Translations under genes and position numbers: made by a program
Notes under the pieces: generated by a model
What the model was told of the DNA's origin: nothing
What the model saw: only the letters and a program-made list of their open reading frames with translations
Databases searched by the model: none
In this document: in pieces, positions 1 through 6,187 of the stretch
Layout: each line of letters opens with the position of its first letter
Position numbering within the stretch: the stretch's first letter is position 1
From: CAZEQL01 sp964514415
GTDB lineage: Bacteria; Chloroflexota; Dehalococcoidia; GIF9; AB-539-J10
Assembly (NCBI GenBank): GCA_964514415.1
Contig: CAZEQL010000042.1
Coordinates: 1 to 9,683, forward strand
Direction of reading: 5' to 3'
DNA length: 9,683 nt

Positions 1-664
1 TAAGAATTACAACTTGTGTATTGGCAGGCAGAGAAGATTGAGTGATGGAAAGTTTGGTTTTTACTTCTGGCTCTCGAATTCCCATTTTCCCCAAGAATTT
101 GTCCACAGGTTCGAGATTGGCAGCTAAGGAGTCCTCAGAAGAACCGGAGATTTTTGGAGGTGTAAGTGCCTCTGTTTTATAATGCATTGGAGTGACAATA
201 CGCGGGTTTAGTTGTCTTACTATTTCTGTAGCTATATCAACGGATACGGTAGATACTTCTCCTACAGGCAGGAATAAAATGTCAACCACCCCTAATTCCT
301 CTACCAACTGTGAAGTCAGAGGATGCCCTAAATCGCCTAAATGACATAAAGTTATACCATCCATCTCTATAAGGTAGATAGTATTTTTGCCTCTTACTTT
401 ACCCTTCTCACTGTCATGAAAGGTGGCAATTCCAGTGATGAATGTGCCGCCTATTTCGTATTCTCCAGGGCCTTTTATTTGTTTGGGTTTATTGGCAATG
501 CCTTCAATATAGCTATGGCCGAGGTGGGAATGGCTTACAGTCACTATATCTGCCTCAGGTTCACCTAAAGAATAGCCTAAGTCAGGGTGACATGGATCGG
601 TAATGATAGTCTTTTCCTTTCCTTTGATCAGGAAGCAAGAATGGCCTAACCAGCGAATCTCCAT
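1..664 (-). CDS. Metallo-beta-lactamase-fold hydrolase (UlaG/UPF0173-like), 3' end cut by window
   Basis: I translated this by hand on the minus strand. It opens with MEIRWLGHSC and stays open for 221 codons to the window edge, so the stop lies outside. The opening GHS, followed by a conserved ITDP strand end and the SHSHLGHSY loop at residues 44-52, is the pattern of the small UlaG-like metallo-beta-lactamase proteins. Candidate metal ligands are H45, H47, H50, H108 (in CHLGD, with D111) and H161 (in PMHYK). The usual HxHxDH motif reads HxHxGH here, so the Asp that normally binds the second metal is Gly49. From memory, this variant is common in Dehalococcoidia relatives, so it may mark a subfamily rather than a lesion. 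The reaction is unknown; the protein is probably cytoplasmic, since no signal peptide is visible. Length suggests only a few C-terminal residues are missing. No strong Shine-Dalgarno precedes the ATG. The gene diverges from the MFS region. Confidence 0.85.
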   Translation of the reverse strand, partial: MEIRWLGHSCFLIKGKEKTIITDPCHPDLGYSLGEPEADIVTVSHSHLGHSYIEGIANKPKQIKGPGEYEIGGTFITGIATFHDSEKGKVRGKNTIYLIEMDGITLCHLGDLGHPLTSQLVEELGVVDILFLPVGEVSTVSVDIATEIVRQLNPRIVTPMHYKTEALTPPKISGSSEDSLAANLEPVDKFLGKMGIREPEVKTKLSITQSSLPANTQVVIL

Positions 665-697
665 GTTACGTCTAGAGAATAGCTCTTTTGGCTAACT

Positions 698-726
698 TTG
701 TCTATAGCCTTATACAAAAATAAAAT
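698..726 (+). promoter_or_regulatory. Probable sigma70-type promoter for the leader ORF and MFS gene
   Basis: TTGTCT at 698-703 and TAAAAT at 721-726 are separated by exactly 17 bases; they match the consensus hexamers at four and five of six positions. Transcription would start near 733, leaving about 70 untranslated bases before the leader ORF at 802. The rest of 665-801 shows no gene, and I see no convincing promoter for the leftward hydrolase gene there. A second, weaker possibility is TTGACA at 783-788 with TAGAAA at 806-811, also 17 bases apart. Confidence 0.4.
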
Positions 727-801
727 GGCATCACTTAAGCTGGTAAGAGCTCATGACAAATCCGCATACAGCTTGCGTTTTGTTGACAAGGAGCAAACCT
801 C

Positions 802-897
802 ATGCTAGAAATTGCGAAGCGAAAAGAAACAACTCAAGTAATTGAGAGACCTCAAGAGAAATTGGTGTTGAATGCCTACAACGACCAAAAGTCATAG
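802..897 (+). CDS. Possible 31-codon leader peptide overlapping the MFS start
   Basis: This small ORF starts MLEIAKRKETT and ends NDQKS before a TAG. It has a clear AAGGAG Shine-Dalgarno at 788-793, eight bases before its ATG, which is better than anything in front of the MFS gene. Its last 26 bases overlap the first codons of the MFS gene in a different frame. The peptide is highly charged, with no membrane segment or known motif. It could be a leader that couples translation into the transporter, or the remnant of a longer gene broken when the transporter was acquired. I do not recognise it. The evidence is only the ribosome site and the overlap; there is no homology support. Confidence 0.35.
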   Translation: MLEIAKRKETTQVIERPQEKLVLNAYNDQKS

Positions 898-2188
898 GAA
901 ACAGTTATTCCTTCCATGGATTGTCTGGGGTATTGCCGCCTTGTATTTTTTCTTCGATTACGTGGAGCAGATGGCGCCTGGTGTTATGGGTCCGGCTCTG
1001 GTCCAATCTTTTCACGTTGATGCTGCCGCTTTGGGGACCCTCTCAGCGTTTTACTTTTATTCTTACGCGTCCATGCAAATTCCGGTGGGACTTATTAGCG
1101 ACCATTTTGGCCCTCACCGTCCCCTGGCGATCGCGGCGTGCGTCGCAGCGGGTGGAAGCATCTTGTTCGCGATGTCAGGGACGTTAACTTCGGCGGAGGT
1201 CTCTCGTATGCTTATCGGGGCTGCAGCCGCGTTTTCCTATGTCTGTTGTCTGAAGCTCGTGTCCAACTGGTTTCCAGCAAACCGCTTCGCCACTTTAGCG
1301 GGGTTAACCAGTTTGGTAGGCATGATTGGTGCCATCAGCGGTGGGGCACCACTTGCGGATGCCGTCACCCGTTTTGGCTGGCGTGGCACTTCGCTGTTGT
1401 TTGCGGCCATTGGAGTTGGATTGGCGGTTCTCATCTGGTTTGTTGTCCGTAATCACCCGCCCGAGGCAGCCCGTTGGGAAGATCACCCCGAACACAGTCG
1501 CGGCGGGGCAAAGATCCTGCAGGATATTAGACACGTCTTGAGTAAACCACAATCTTGGGTCACCGGCATATATATCACTACAATGAACATCACGTTTACT
1601 GCTTTCGGTGCAACGTGGGGTACCAGCTTCATTCAGAAGGCTTACAATGTTACTGAAGTCGATGCTGCGGCAGCGGTCTCCATGCTTTTCGTGGGAGGGC
1701 TTATGGGTGGCCCTTTTTGGGGCTGGCTTTCAGACCGAATTCGGCGTCGTAGGTTACCCATGATATTGTCTTCTGCTGGCGCAGTTGTGACCATGATAGT
1801 TATTTTGTATGTTCCGGGACTGCCACGACTGTCACTGTCCGCCATATACGCGCTCTTAATATTGCAGGGATTCTGTTGTAATGGGCTTGTCCTTGGTTTT
1901 GCCCTGGCTCATGATATTCGACCACCGGGTTCAGCCGGTGTTTCCTTAGGCTTTGCAAATATGTGCTGTGCGGGAGGTACCGCTATTTTCCTGCCAATCA
2001 TCGGATGGCTTTCGTCTGTGAAAGACCCCTCCTTGGCTGCTCAGGGGGTCTCTGCCCTCTCACTTGGAGATTTCCGCCTCGCTCTGACCGTCCTTATTGG
2101 CGCTTTGGGTGTGGCGCTCATTGCCGCTCTTTTGAGCCACGAATCACACTGTCAGTTGCTCTATGATTCGAATAATATGGAACCGTGA
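872..2188 (+). CDS. MFS transporter (anion/organic-acid symporter-like)
   Basis: This 438-residue protein is hydrophobic throughout, with about twelve predicted membrane segments, the normal length and layout for the major facilitator superfamily. The signature loop after helix 2 is present as GLISDHFGPHR (G73, D77, G80, R83). The matching loop in the second half reads GWLSDRIRRRR, which supports two six-helix halves. The segment SNWFPANRFATLAG after helix 4 resembles organic-anion and nitrate-type MFS carriers, but the substrate cannot be read from sequence. It would sit in the inner membrane. The ATG at 872 directly follows an in-frame TGA (869-871), which fixes the earliest start. No good Shine-Dalgarno is adjacent, so translation may depend on the upstream 31-codon ORF. 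The gene is visibly richer in G+C than its neighbours (bases 1081-1140 hold 38 G/C of 60), consistent with horizontal transfer, possibly from a proteobacterium. It resembles carriers I associate with Legionella and Coxiella relatives. Confidence 0.88.
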   Translation: MPTTTKSHRKQLFLPWIVWGIAALYFFFDYVEQMAPGVMGPALVQSFHVDAAALGTLSAFYFYSYASMQIPVGLISDHFGPHRPLAIAACVAAGGSILFAMSGTLTSAEVSRMLIGAAAAFSYVCCLKLVSNWFPANRFATLAGLTSLVGMIGAISGGAPLADAVTRFGWRGTSLLFAAIGVGLAVLIWFVVRNHPPEAARWEDHPEHSRGGAKILQDIRHVLSKPQSWVTGIYITTMNITFTAFGATWGTSFIQKAYNVTEVDAAAAVSMLFVGGLMGGPFWGWLSDRIRRRRLPMILSSAGAVVTMIVILYVPGLPRLSLSAIYALLILQGFCCNGLVLGFALAHDIRPPGSAGVSLGFANMCCAGGTAIFLPIIGWLSSVKDPSLAAQGVSALSLGDFRLALTVLIGALGVALIAALLSHESHCQLLYDSNNMEP

Positions 2189-2207
2189 TATAAGCGCGAA
2201 GTTAAAA

Positions 2208-2258
2208 CCTCCTGAATGATTGTGGTATCAATAGTTGGCATAAAGTGAAACGAGGAGG
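2208..2258 (+). promoter_or_regulatory. Possible Shine-Dalgarno-sequestering pairing ahead of the nitrilase gene
   Basis: CCTCCT at 2208-2213 is a perfect complement to AGGAGG at 2253-2258, the Shine-Dalgarno of the gene starting at 2265. In mRNA the two could form a six-pair stem with a 39-base loop that hides the ribosome site. The pairing does not extend beyond six bases, so it could be chance. I see no recognised riboswitch class in the loop, and no terminator after the MFS gene. Confidence 0.2.
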
Positions 2259-2264
2259 GCTAAA

Positions 2265-3329
2265 ATGGCTTGGAAAGGACTCAACTTAGATAAAAAAATG
2301 ATGGTCGGGTTTCAAATCGCTTTGGTTTTCTTATTGATTGCTGCAAGCAGCTTGTGCACCAGTTGTGTGGAAGAAGTTAATGGGTTTATCGTAATTGAAA
2401 GTGAGTATTCCGATGTCTCAGATAATCTCTCAATAGGCTTGGCGAACATACACGCTATCGTTCCCGACATTGAGACCAATAAAGAGAAAATACTAGAAGT
2501 TATCGATATATTCAAGAAATATAAAGTTAATATGATTATCTTTCCAGAATTTTGTATTTCTGGTTATTTTTGGGGTGATGAGAACGCATGTTGGTCCTAT
2601 CAAAAATCAGGCGTGATAGAAAATCAGCGGGATTGGTTGCTAGAAGTTGAATCCAAACTCGATAATGACTTGCAGTTTATTATATTCAACTGCCTGCGCA
2701 ATGGTCCAAACGACAAATTTCTGAATTCCACGTTCGTTGTCAGCGAGGGATTTGATTGTTTAAATCCCGAGTACATATATGACAAAGTGATGTTACCGGG
2801 TATTGAGAAGCAATACACGGTATCAGGACAGGACGATAAGTTGGTAATTGAAACTGAATGGGGACGGTTTGGTTTTACAACTTGTTATGACATGTGCTTC
2901 TCACAACTTTTTCAGGAATATTCAATGGTTGATAAAGTAGATGCAATAATCCAGGTTGCAAGCTGGAGGGGGACGGCAAGCAGGGATTATCCAGGTATGA
3001 ATGTAGAGACCGACCACTATTATGGTTTTATTTGGGACTCGATGATTTCGTCCCGGGCAGCAACCAATCAGGTATGGGTTATTGGTTGTAATGCGGTTGG
3101 AACACATGGCATAAGTGGTGCCCAGTTTTGGGGTGGTTCTGGATTGTGGGCGCCGTCAGGAATGAGGCTTATAGAAGCATCACATAATAATGAGGAACTT
3201 CTGGTTATCCATAACATCGATATCAAAAAAGAAAAGCAATTCGAGGAAGATGATTTTTGGTATTATCGTGATTTTATTGAAATATACAACCCTATAGAGG
3301 GGAAACGCGCTTTTACAAGGGTGGATTAG
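2265..3329 (+). CDS. Exported or membrane-anchored nitrilase-superfamily carbon-nitrogen hydrolase
   Basis: This is a 354-residue carbon-nitrogen hydrolase, the family that cleaves amide or nitrile C-N bonds with a Glu-Lys-Cys triad. All three appear in order: Glu95 in FPEFCISGY, Lys174 in YDKVMLPG, and the nucleophile Cys207 in TTCYDMCF. The late GCNAVGTHG region also fits the family fold. The first 35 or so residues are unusual: KK at 10-11, a hydrophobic run at about 14-30, then LCTSC ending at Cys34. This looks like a signal anchor or a loose lipobox, placing the enzyme outside the cytoplasmic membrane; most nitrilases are cytoplasmic. The catalytic domain starts near residue 56. The ATG has an excellent AGGAGG at 2253-2258, six bases upstream. 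The gene is AT-rich (18 G/C of 60 at 2461-2520), unlike the preceding MFS gene, so the two probably have different origins although they lie on the same strand. The substrate is not identifiable. Confidence 0.88.
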   Translation: MAWKGLNLDKKMMVGFQIALVFLLIAASSLCTSCVEEVNGFIVIESEYSDVSDNLSIGLANIHAIVPDIETNKEKILEVIDIFKKYKVNMIIFPEFCISGYFWGDENACWSYQKSGVIENQRDWLLEVESKLDNDLQFIIFNCLRNGPNDKFLNSTFVVSEGFDCLNPEYIYDKVMLPGIEKQYTVSGQDDKLVIETEWGRFGFTTCYDMCFSQLFQEYSMVDKVDAIIQVASWRGTASRDYPGMNVETDHYYGFIWDSMISSRAATNQVWVIGCNAVGTHGISGAQFWGGSGLWAPSGMRLIEASHNNEELLVIHNIDIKKEKQFEEDDFWYYRDFIEIYNPIEGKRAFTRVD

Positions 3330-3382
3330 TTGTGGCAGCTCGCAATCATCTAGTTTGTGCTCTTCTTATCTTTCTCAGCAAG

Positions 3383-3829
3383 CTACAAATCTTCTTCAGG
3401 TATAACTCTGATTCCGTTTCTTTTCAATAATGCCGTGGTAACACCATCGCCGGCAATCAATTTTTGGGAAAACGTGCCATCGTATATTTGCCCACATCCG
3501 CATGAAGGGCTTTTAGATTTCCCTATGAATTCATCAACATGGAATTGACCGGCGATTTTCAAAGTTTCCTCTGCCCCTGTGACAAATTCCCTAGTGACAT
3601 CCTCTCCGTTTCTATTCGACACCTTGCATTTCTTATCAAGGACATCCTCACCGGTGCCTCCCTGAATTTCCTGGGGTATCCTCGGGGTCTTCAATCCTCC
3701 CAGTTGTTCGGGACAAACAGGGATTAGAGGCTCAGAGCTTAAAAGCTCAATTGCTTTAGCGCTCCTGTAACTATCTTTACCGTCCCAGGCACACTTTATT
3801 CCCAATAGGCAAGCGCTTATGAGTTTCAT
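3383..3829 (-). CDS. DUF523 family protein (TudS-like, probable iron-sulfur cysteine protein)
   Basis: This 148-residue protein spans a whole DUF523 domain. It begins with SACLLGIKCAWDG, continues with VCPEQLGGLKTPR at 38-50, KSKSPSCG at 104-111, and ends with GDGVTTALLKRNGI, all hallmark motifs of the family. Cys7, Cys39 and Cys110 are the conserved cysteines that in the related 2-thiouracil desulfurase TudS hold a [4Fe-4S] cluster; Cys13 and Cys112 are extra candidates. A role in desulfurising thio-nucleobases or related compounds is possible by family analogy, but many DUF523 proteins have no proven activity. The gene is the second of a minus-strand pair, starting nine bases after the zinc-ribbon gene stops. 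A possible ribosome site AAAGGA at 3842-3847 lies inside the end of that gene. Its 3' end converges on the nitrilase gene across a 53-base gap in which I see no clear terminator. Confidence 0.88.
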   Translation of the reverse strand: MKLISACLLGIKCAWDGKDSYRSAKAIELLSSEPLIPVCPEQLGGLKTPRIPQEIQGGTGEDVLDKKCKVSNRNGEDVTREFVTGAEETLKIAGQFHVDEFIGKSKSPSCGCGQIYDGTFSQKLIAGDGVTTALLKRNGIRVIPEEDL

Positions 3830-3838
3830 AGAGATATT

Positions 3839-4069
3839 CTATCCTTTTGTTCTCGTCCCCGAATAAGTAAACGAGCGTTGTTTCATTCTAATCCACTTTT
3901 CTTCATCGATCCCAATCAAATTGCCACACTGACATTTAATTTTATCTCCGTCTCGAATGCTATAATCCTCGATTATCCGCCCTTTCCAGCAGTGTAGTAT
4001 ACGCCCCCTGCCAATCTTCACGTATTTAAGGATTTTACTCCTGCACTTAGCGCACTTTATTACGATCAT
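3839..4069 (-). CDS. Small zinc-ribbon protein of unknown function
   Basis: This 76-residue protein carries CAKC at residues 6-9, a lone Cys27 and CQC at 47-49, a spacing that suggests a small zinc-ribbon or rubredoxin-like metal site. The C-terminal stretch WIRMKQRSFTYSGT looks like a conserved tail of a family I recall from anaerobic bacteria, but I cannot name it. The middle is basic (KYVKIGRGRILHC), so nucleic-acid binding is possible but not shown. It is the first gene of a pair with the DUF523 protein, both on the minus strand. The ATG at 4069 has only a weak purine-rich site before it. The dense cysteines, close spacing to a conserved gene and lack of a shadowing gene make it a real coding region. 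Confidence 0.75.
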   Translation of the reverse strand: MIVIKCAKCRSKILKYVKIGRGRILHCWKGRIIEDYSIRDGDKIKCQCGNLIGIDEEKWIRMKQRSFTYSGTRTKG

Positions 4070-4079
4070 TTCAATTTAT

Positions 4080-4108
4080 GTATCTTCATCTTTGATTAAA
4101 TCAGATAC
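4080..4108. repeat. Nested inverted repeats between the kinase and zinc-ribbon genes
   Basis: GTATCT at 4080-4085 is mirrored by AGATAC at 4103-4108, and inside lies the 11-base palindrome TGATTAAATCA at 4093-4103. The outer and inner pairings overlap and cannot both form in full. The element fills much of the 53-base gap between the minus-strand kinase stop (4123) and the zinc-ribbon start (4069). It lacks a T-tract, so it is a poor intrinsic terminator. An operator for the zinc-ribbon pair is the other reading. Confidence 0.3.
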
Positions 4109-4122
4109 CAGTGCTTATCGGT

Positions 4123-5112
4123 CTAACTTTTAGAGAGTTTGTGCTCCTGAATTGCAAAACCAAGGCTGCGACTGTGCTGCTCTGTTATCTCCAAAGTCGC
4201 TCGCTCAGGACTGCCTCTGGTCTCAGGTCGAGTGGCATTAAGGCCTGCAGCTACGCTGGCCATGATGAGCGATTTCTGGATGCTGGCACCCAGAACATGG
4301 TAGGCAGCAAAAGCTCCCACAAAAACATCTCCACAACCTACTGTGTTGACTACATTTAGTCCCAGGTCTTTGAGAGGCAGGGCAGGGACTTCGCTCACTA
4401 TACCGGTGGCTGGTTCAAGCATCACAGTTCCTTGAGCACCGAGTTTGAGCACTACGTGGTTATGGAATTCTAGCTTTTGCAGGTATTGCAAGAGTATATG
4501 TGGATCTTGGGTCCCGAAAAGTGCCGCTGCCTCCGGTTCGTTCAGGAAGGAAAAATCTACCTGCCTGACTAGAGGCTGCAGTGTTTCCCAACCATAGCTT
4601 ATCAGAATTCCCGGGTCCCATAGCGCAGGGATTTCACGTTGTTTTGCCAGGGCTAGCAGTTTCGCTGCCACGTCTAATGGAGGGTCGGTTAGGACTATCC
4701 CCTGGCATTCCTGTAGCAGGCATTTAACGGAGTCCTTATTCAGGTGTTCCGGGCTAAGCCTGGCGTTCGCACCCAGGCGACTGGCGATAATGTTCTCTCC
4801 CTGCTGGTCAACTAAAATATAAGCCTGCCCTGATTCCTCCTCTGGTATCTGGTCGATTCCCTTGGTACCTACTCCTTCAGCATTGAGGGCTGCTATTTGC
4901 TGGCAGGCAATCTCATTTTCTCCCAGAGCGCCGATTAAGGCTACCTCTTTAGCCCCTAAAAGCCGTGCTGCCGTTACTGCGACATTGCCTCCTGTTCCGC
5001 CAGATACTCGCGTGATGTGTTTTACCCGAACCTCCTCCCCTGGCATTGGTAACCGCTCTACGAAGCAGCTAGTATCCCAGTTTATAGCGCCGCATACAAC
5101 CAATTTGGCCAT
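4123..5112 (-). CDS. PfkB-family carbohydrate kinase (ribokinase-like)
   Basis: This 329-residue protein has the full PfkB/ribokinase layout: the N-terminal INWD strand, the glycine pair motif GGTGGN at 38-43 that binds sugar, LNEPEA at 190-195, and the C-terminal anion-hole loop NTVGCGDVFVGAF at 256-268 with catalytic Asp262. The usual loop is DTxGAGD; here Asp is Asn256 and Ala is Cys260, while the catalytic Asp is kept. The enzyme transfers phosphate from ATP to a sugar or nucleoside in the cytoplasm. Its partner, a nucleoside hydrolase, ends one base upstream, and the kinase's GGAGG site (5119-5123) lies within the last codons of that gene, so the two are translationally coupled. The natural inference is ribose to ribose 5-phosphate, though a nucleoside or another pentose is possible. 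Confidence 0.9.
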   Translation of the reverse strand: MAKLVVCGAINWDTSCFVERLPMPGEEVRVKHITRVSGGTGGNVAVTAARLLGAKEVALIGALGENEIACQQIAALNAEGVGTKGIDQIPEEESGQAYILVDQQGENIIASRLGANARLSPEHLNKDSVKCLLQECQGIVLTDPPLDVAAKLLALAKQREIPALWDPGILISYGWETLQPLVRQVDFSFLNEPEAAALFGTQDPHILLQYLQKLEFHNHVVLKLGAQGTVMLEPATGIVSEVPALPLKDLGLNVVNTVGCGDVFVGAFAAYHVLGASIQKSLIMASVAAGLNATRPETRGSPERATLEITEQHSRSLGFAIQEHKLSKS

Positions 5113-5113
5113 C

Positions 5114-6043
5114 TTATTCCTCCAATATACGTGATAGGAACAGCTTCAGAAAACGAGGTCCGTCTACAGCAGTAGCTATGTTTATTAATGGTAGCTCTCC
5201 TGCTTTTTCACGAGACAGGACATGAGTAATTCCTCGATTCCACTTATTTCCTGTAATTACCTCCGTGGGTAAGGATATGAAATTAAACAGGGAAGTGTCC
5301 AGCAATGCTGCCAAAGTTAAAGGGTCGTGCATCTCACAGCGTCCACGTCGCTCGATGGCATATTCTACTAGTTTGGCTGCTAAGCGTGCAGCCAGGTTAT
5401 GTCCAGTTTGAAGTTGTTCCAGATGGTGGCTATTCAAATAAGTTGCGGGGTTCATGGATACGTCCAGCCCTACGGCGAAGGTGACTGCTCCAGAGTTGAA
5501 TACTATGTGAGCTGCTTCTGGGTCCTGCCAGATATTGAACTCAGCAAAGGGGGTTTGGTTTCCTTTGCCATAAGGTGTAAGGCTGTAAGCTCCTCCCATA
5601 AGAACCAGCCCATCTAGAAATTCAGGTAATTCAGGGTAATGTTGAAAAGCAAGGGCTATATTGGTTAGAGGCCCTGTTGTCAATAATGTAATTTCATTAG
5701 GGGAATTTAAGATTAAGTGAGCCAGGAAATCCCAGGCTTTTGATGAGTGTGGAGGAAGCCTGGGGGAAGGCAGACTACATTGGCCTAATCCATCAGTGCC
5801 ATGATGGTCTAAAGCATCGACCAAATGATGTTTCAGGGGTTTTGCTGCACCTACTGCTACGGGAATATCATCCACATTTAAGCATTCCAGCACGCGGCGG
5901 GCATTAATGCCGGTCATCTTTACCGGAGCGTTGCCTGCTACCGTGGTGATGCCCAGAATTTGGGTCTCAGGTGACCTTAAAGCCAGGAGCAAGGCTAAAG
6001 CGTCATCGATGCCGGGGTCCATGTCTAAGATAACCTTCCGCAT
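5114..6043 (-). CDS. Inosine/uridine-preferring nucleoside hydrolase family protein
   Basis: This 309-residue protein matches the nucleoside N-ribohydrolase family end to end, which splits nucleosides into base and ribose using a calcium ion. The N-terminal LDMDPGIDDA at 6-15 gives the calcium and catalytic aspartates (D9, D13, D14). TTGPLTN at 122-128, Asn162, Glu168 and Asn170 in AEFN, and His239-Asp240 in MHDP complete the expected active site, so it should be active. Base preference cannot be fixed from sequence. No signal peptide is seen; it is probably cytoplasmic. It is the first gene of a two-gene unit, with the PfkB kinase starting one base after its TAA. The ATG at 6043 has AAGGA at 6049-6053 five bases ahead. 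It is transcribed away from tldD. Confidence 0.93.
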   Translation of the reverse strand: MRKVILDMDPGIDDALALLLALRSPETQILGITTVAGNAPVKMTGINARRVLECLNVDDIPVAVGAAKPLKHHLVDALDHHGTDGLGQCSLPSPRLPPHSSKAWDFLAHLILNSPNEITLLTTGPLTNIALAFQHYPELPEFLDGLVLMGGAYSLTPYGKGNQTPFAEFNIWQDPEAAHIVFNSGAVTFAVGLDVSMNPATYLNSHHLEQLQTGHNLAARLAAKLVEYAIERRGRCEMHDPLTLAALLDTSLFNFISLPTEVITGNKWNRGITHVLSREKAGELPLINIATAVDGPRFLKLFLSRILEE

Positions 6044-6101
6044 GATGTTCCTTTAATACAGATTTTATGAGATACACTATCATAAGTTGTACACCTTTCC
6101 T

Positions 6102-6131
6102 AGAATACCTCAGCTCTACAAGTTTGGACAA
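6102..6131 (-). promoter_or_regulatory. Weak candidate promoter for the nucleoside salvage pair
   Basis: On the minus strand TTGTCC (6126-6131) and TATTCT (6102-6107) are 18 bases apart; each matches consensus at four of six positions. It would start transcription about 50 bases before the hydrolase ATG at 6043. It shares bases with the -35 box of the opposite-facing tld promoter, so the two could compete. Confidence 0.25.
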
Positions 6132-6152
6132 AGCTTCTGGATAAGTTACAAT
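6124..6152 (+). promoter_or_regulatory. Sigma70-type promoter of the tldD-tldE-PAC2 operon
   Basis: TTGGAC at 6124-6129 and TACAAT at 6147-6152 are spaced by exactly 17 bases, and each differs little from consensus. Transcription would begin near 6159, giving a leader of about 30 bases that includes the ribosome site of tldD. No operator palindrome is evident beyond the symmetric TTGGACAA itself. Confidence 0.55.
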
Positions 6153-6173
6153 TATTTTTAGAAAGTTTATGGT

Positions 6174-6179
6174 GAGGAG
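6174..6179 (+). promoter_or_regulatory. Ribosome binding site fixing the GTG start of tldD
   Basis: GAGGAG lies eight bases before the GTG at 6188. An ATG at 6169 overlaps this area but is in another frame, so the GTG is the best-supported start. Confidence 0.65.
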
Positions 6180-6187
6180 ATAAAGAC

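Noticed and set aside
1138..1452. Plus-strand reading frame of about 104 codons inside the MFS gene
   Set aside because: It is a frame-shifted shadow of the GC-rich transporter gene, with tryptophan- and cysteine-rich nonsense composition and no motif.
3330..3382. Possible bidirectional terminator between the convergent nitrilase and DUF523 genes
   Set aside because: I looked for a GC-rich hairpin with a T-tract on either strand and saw none.
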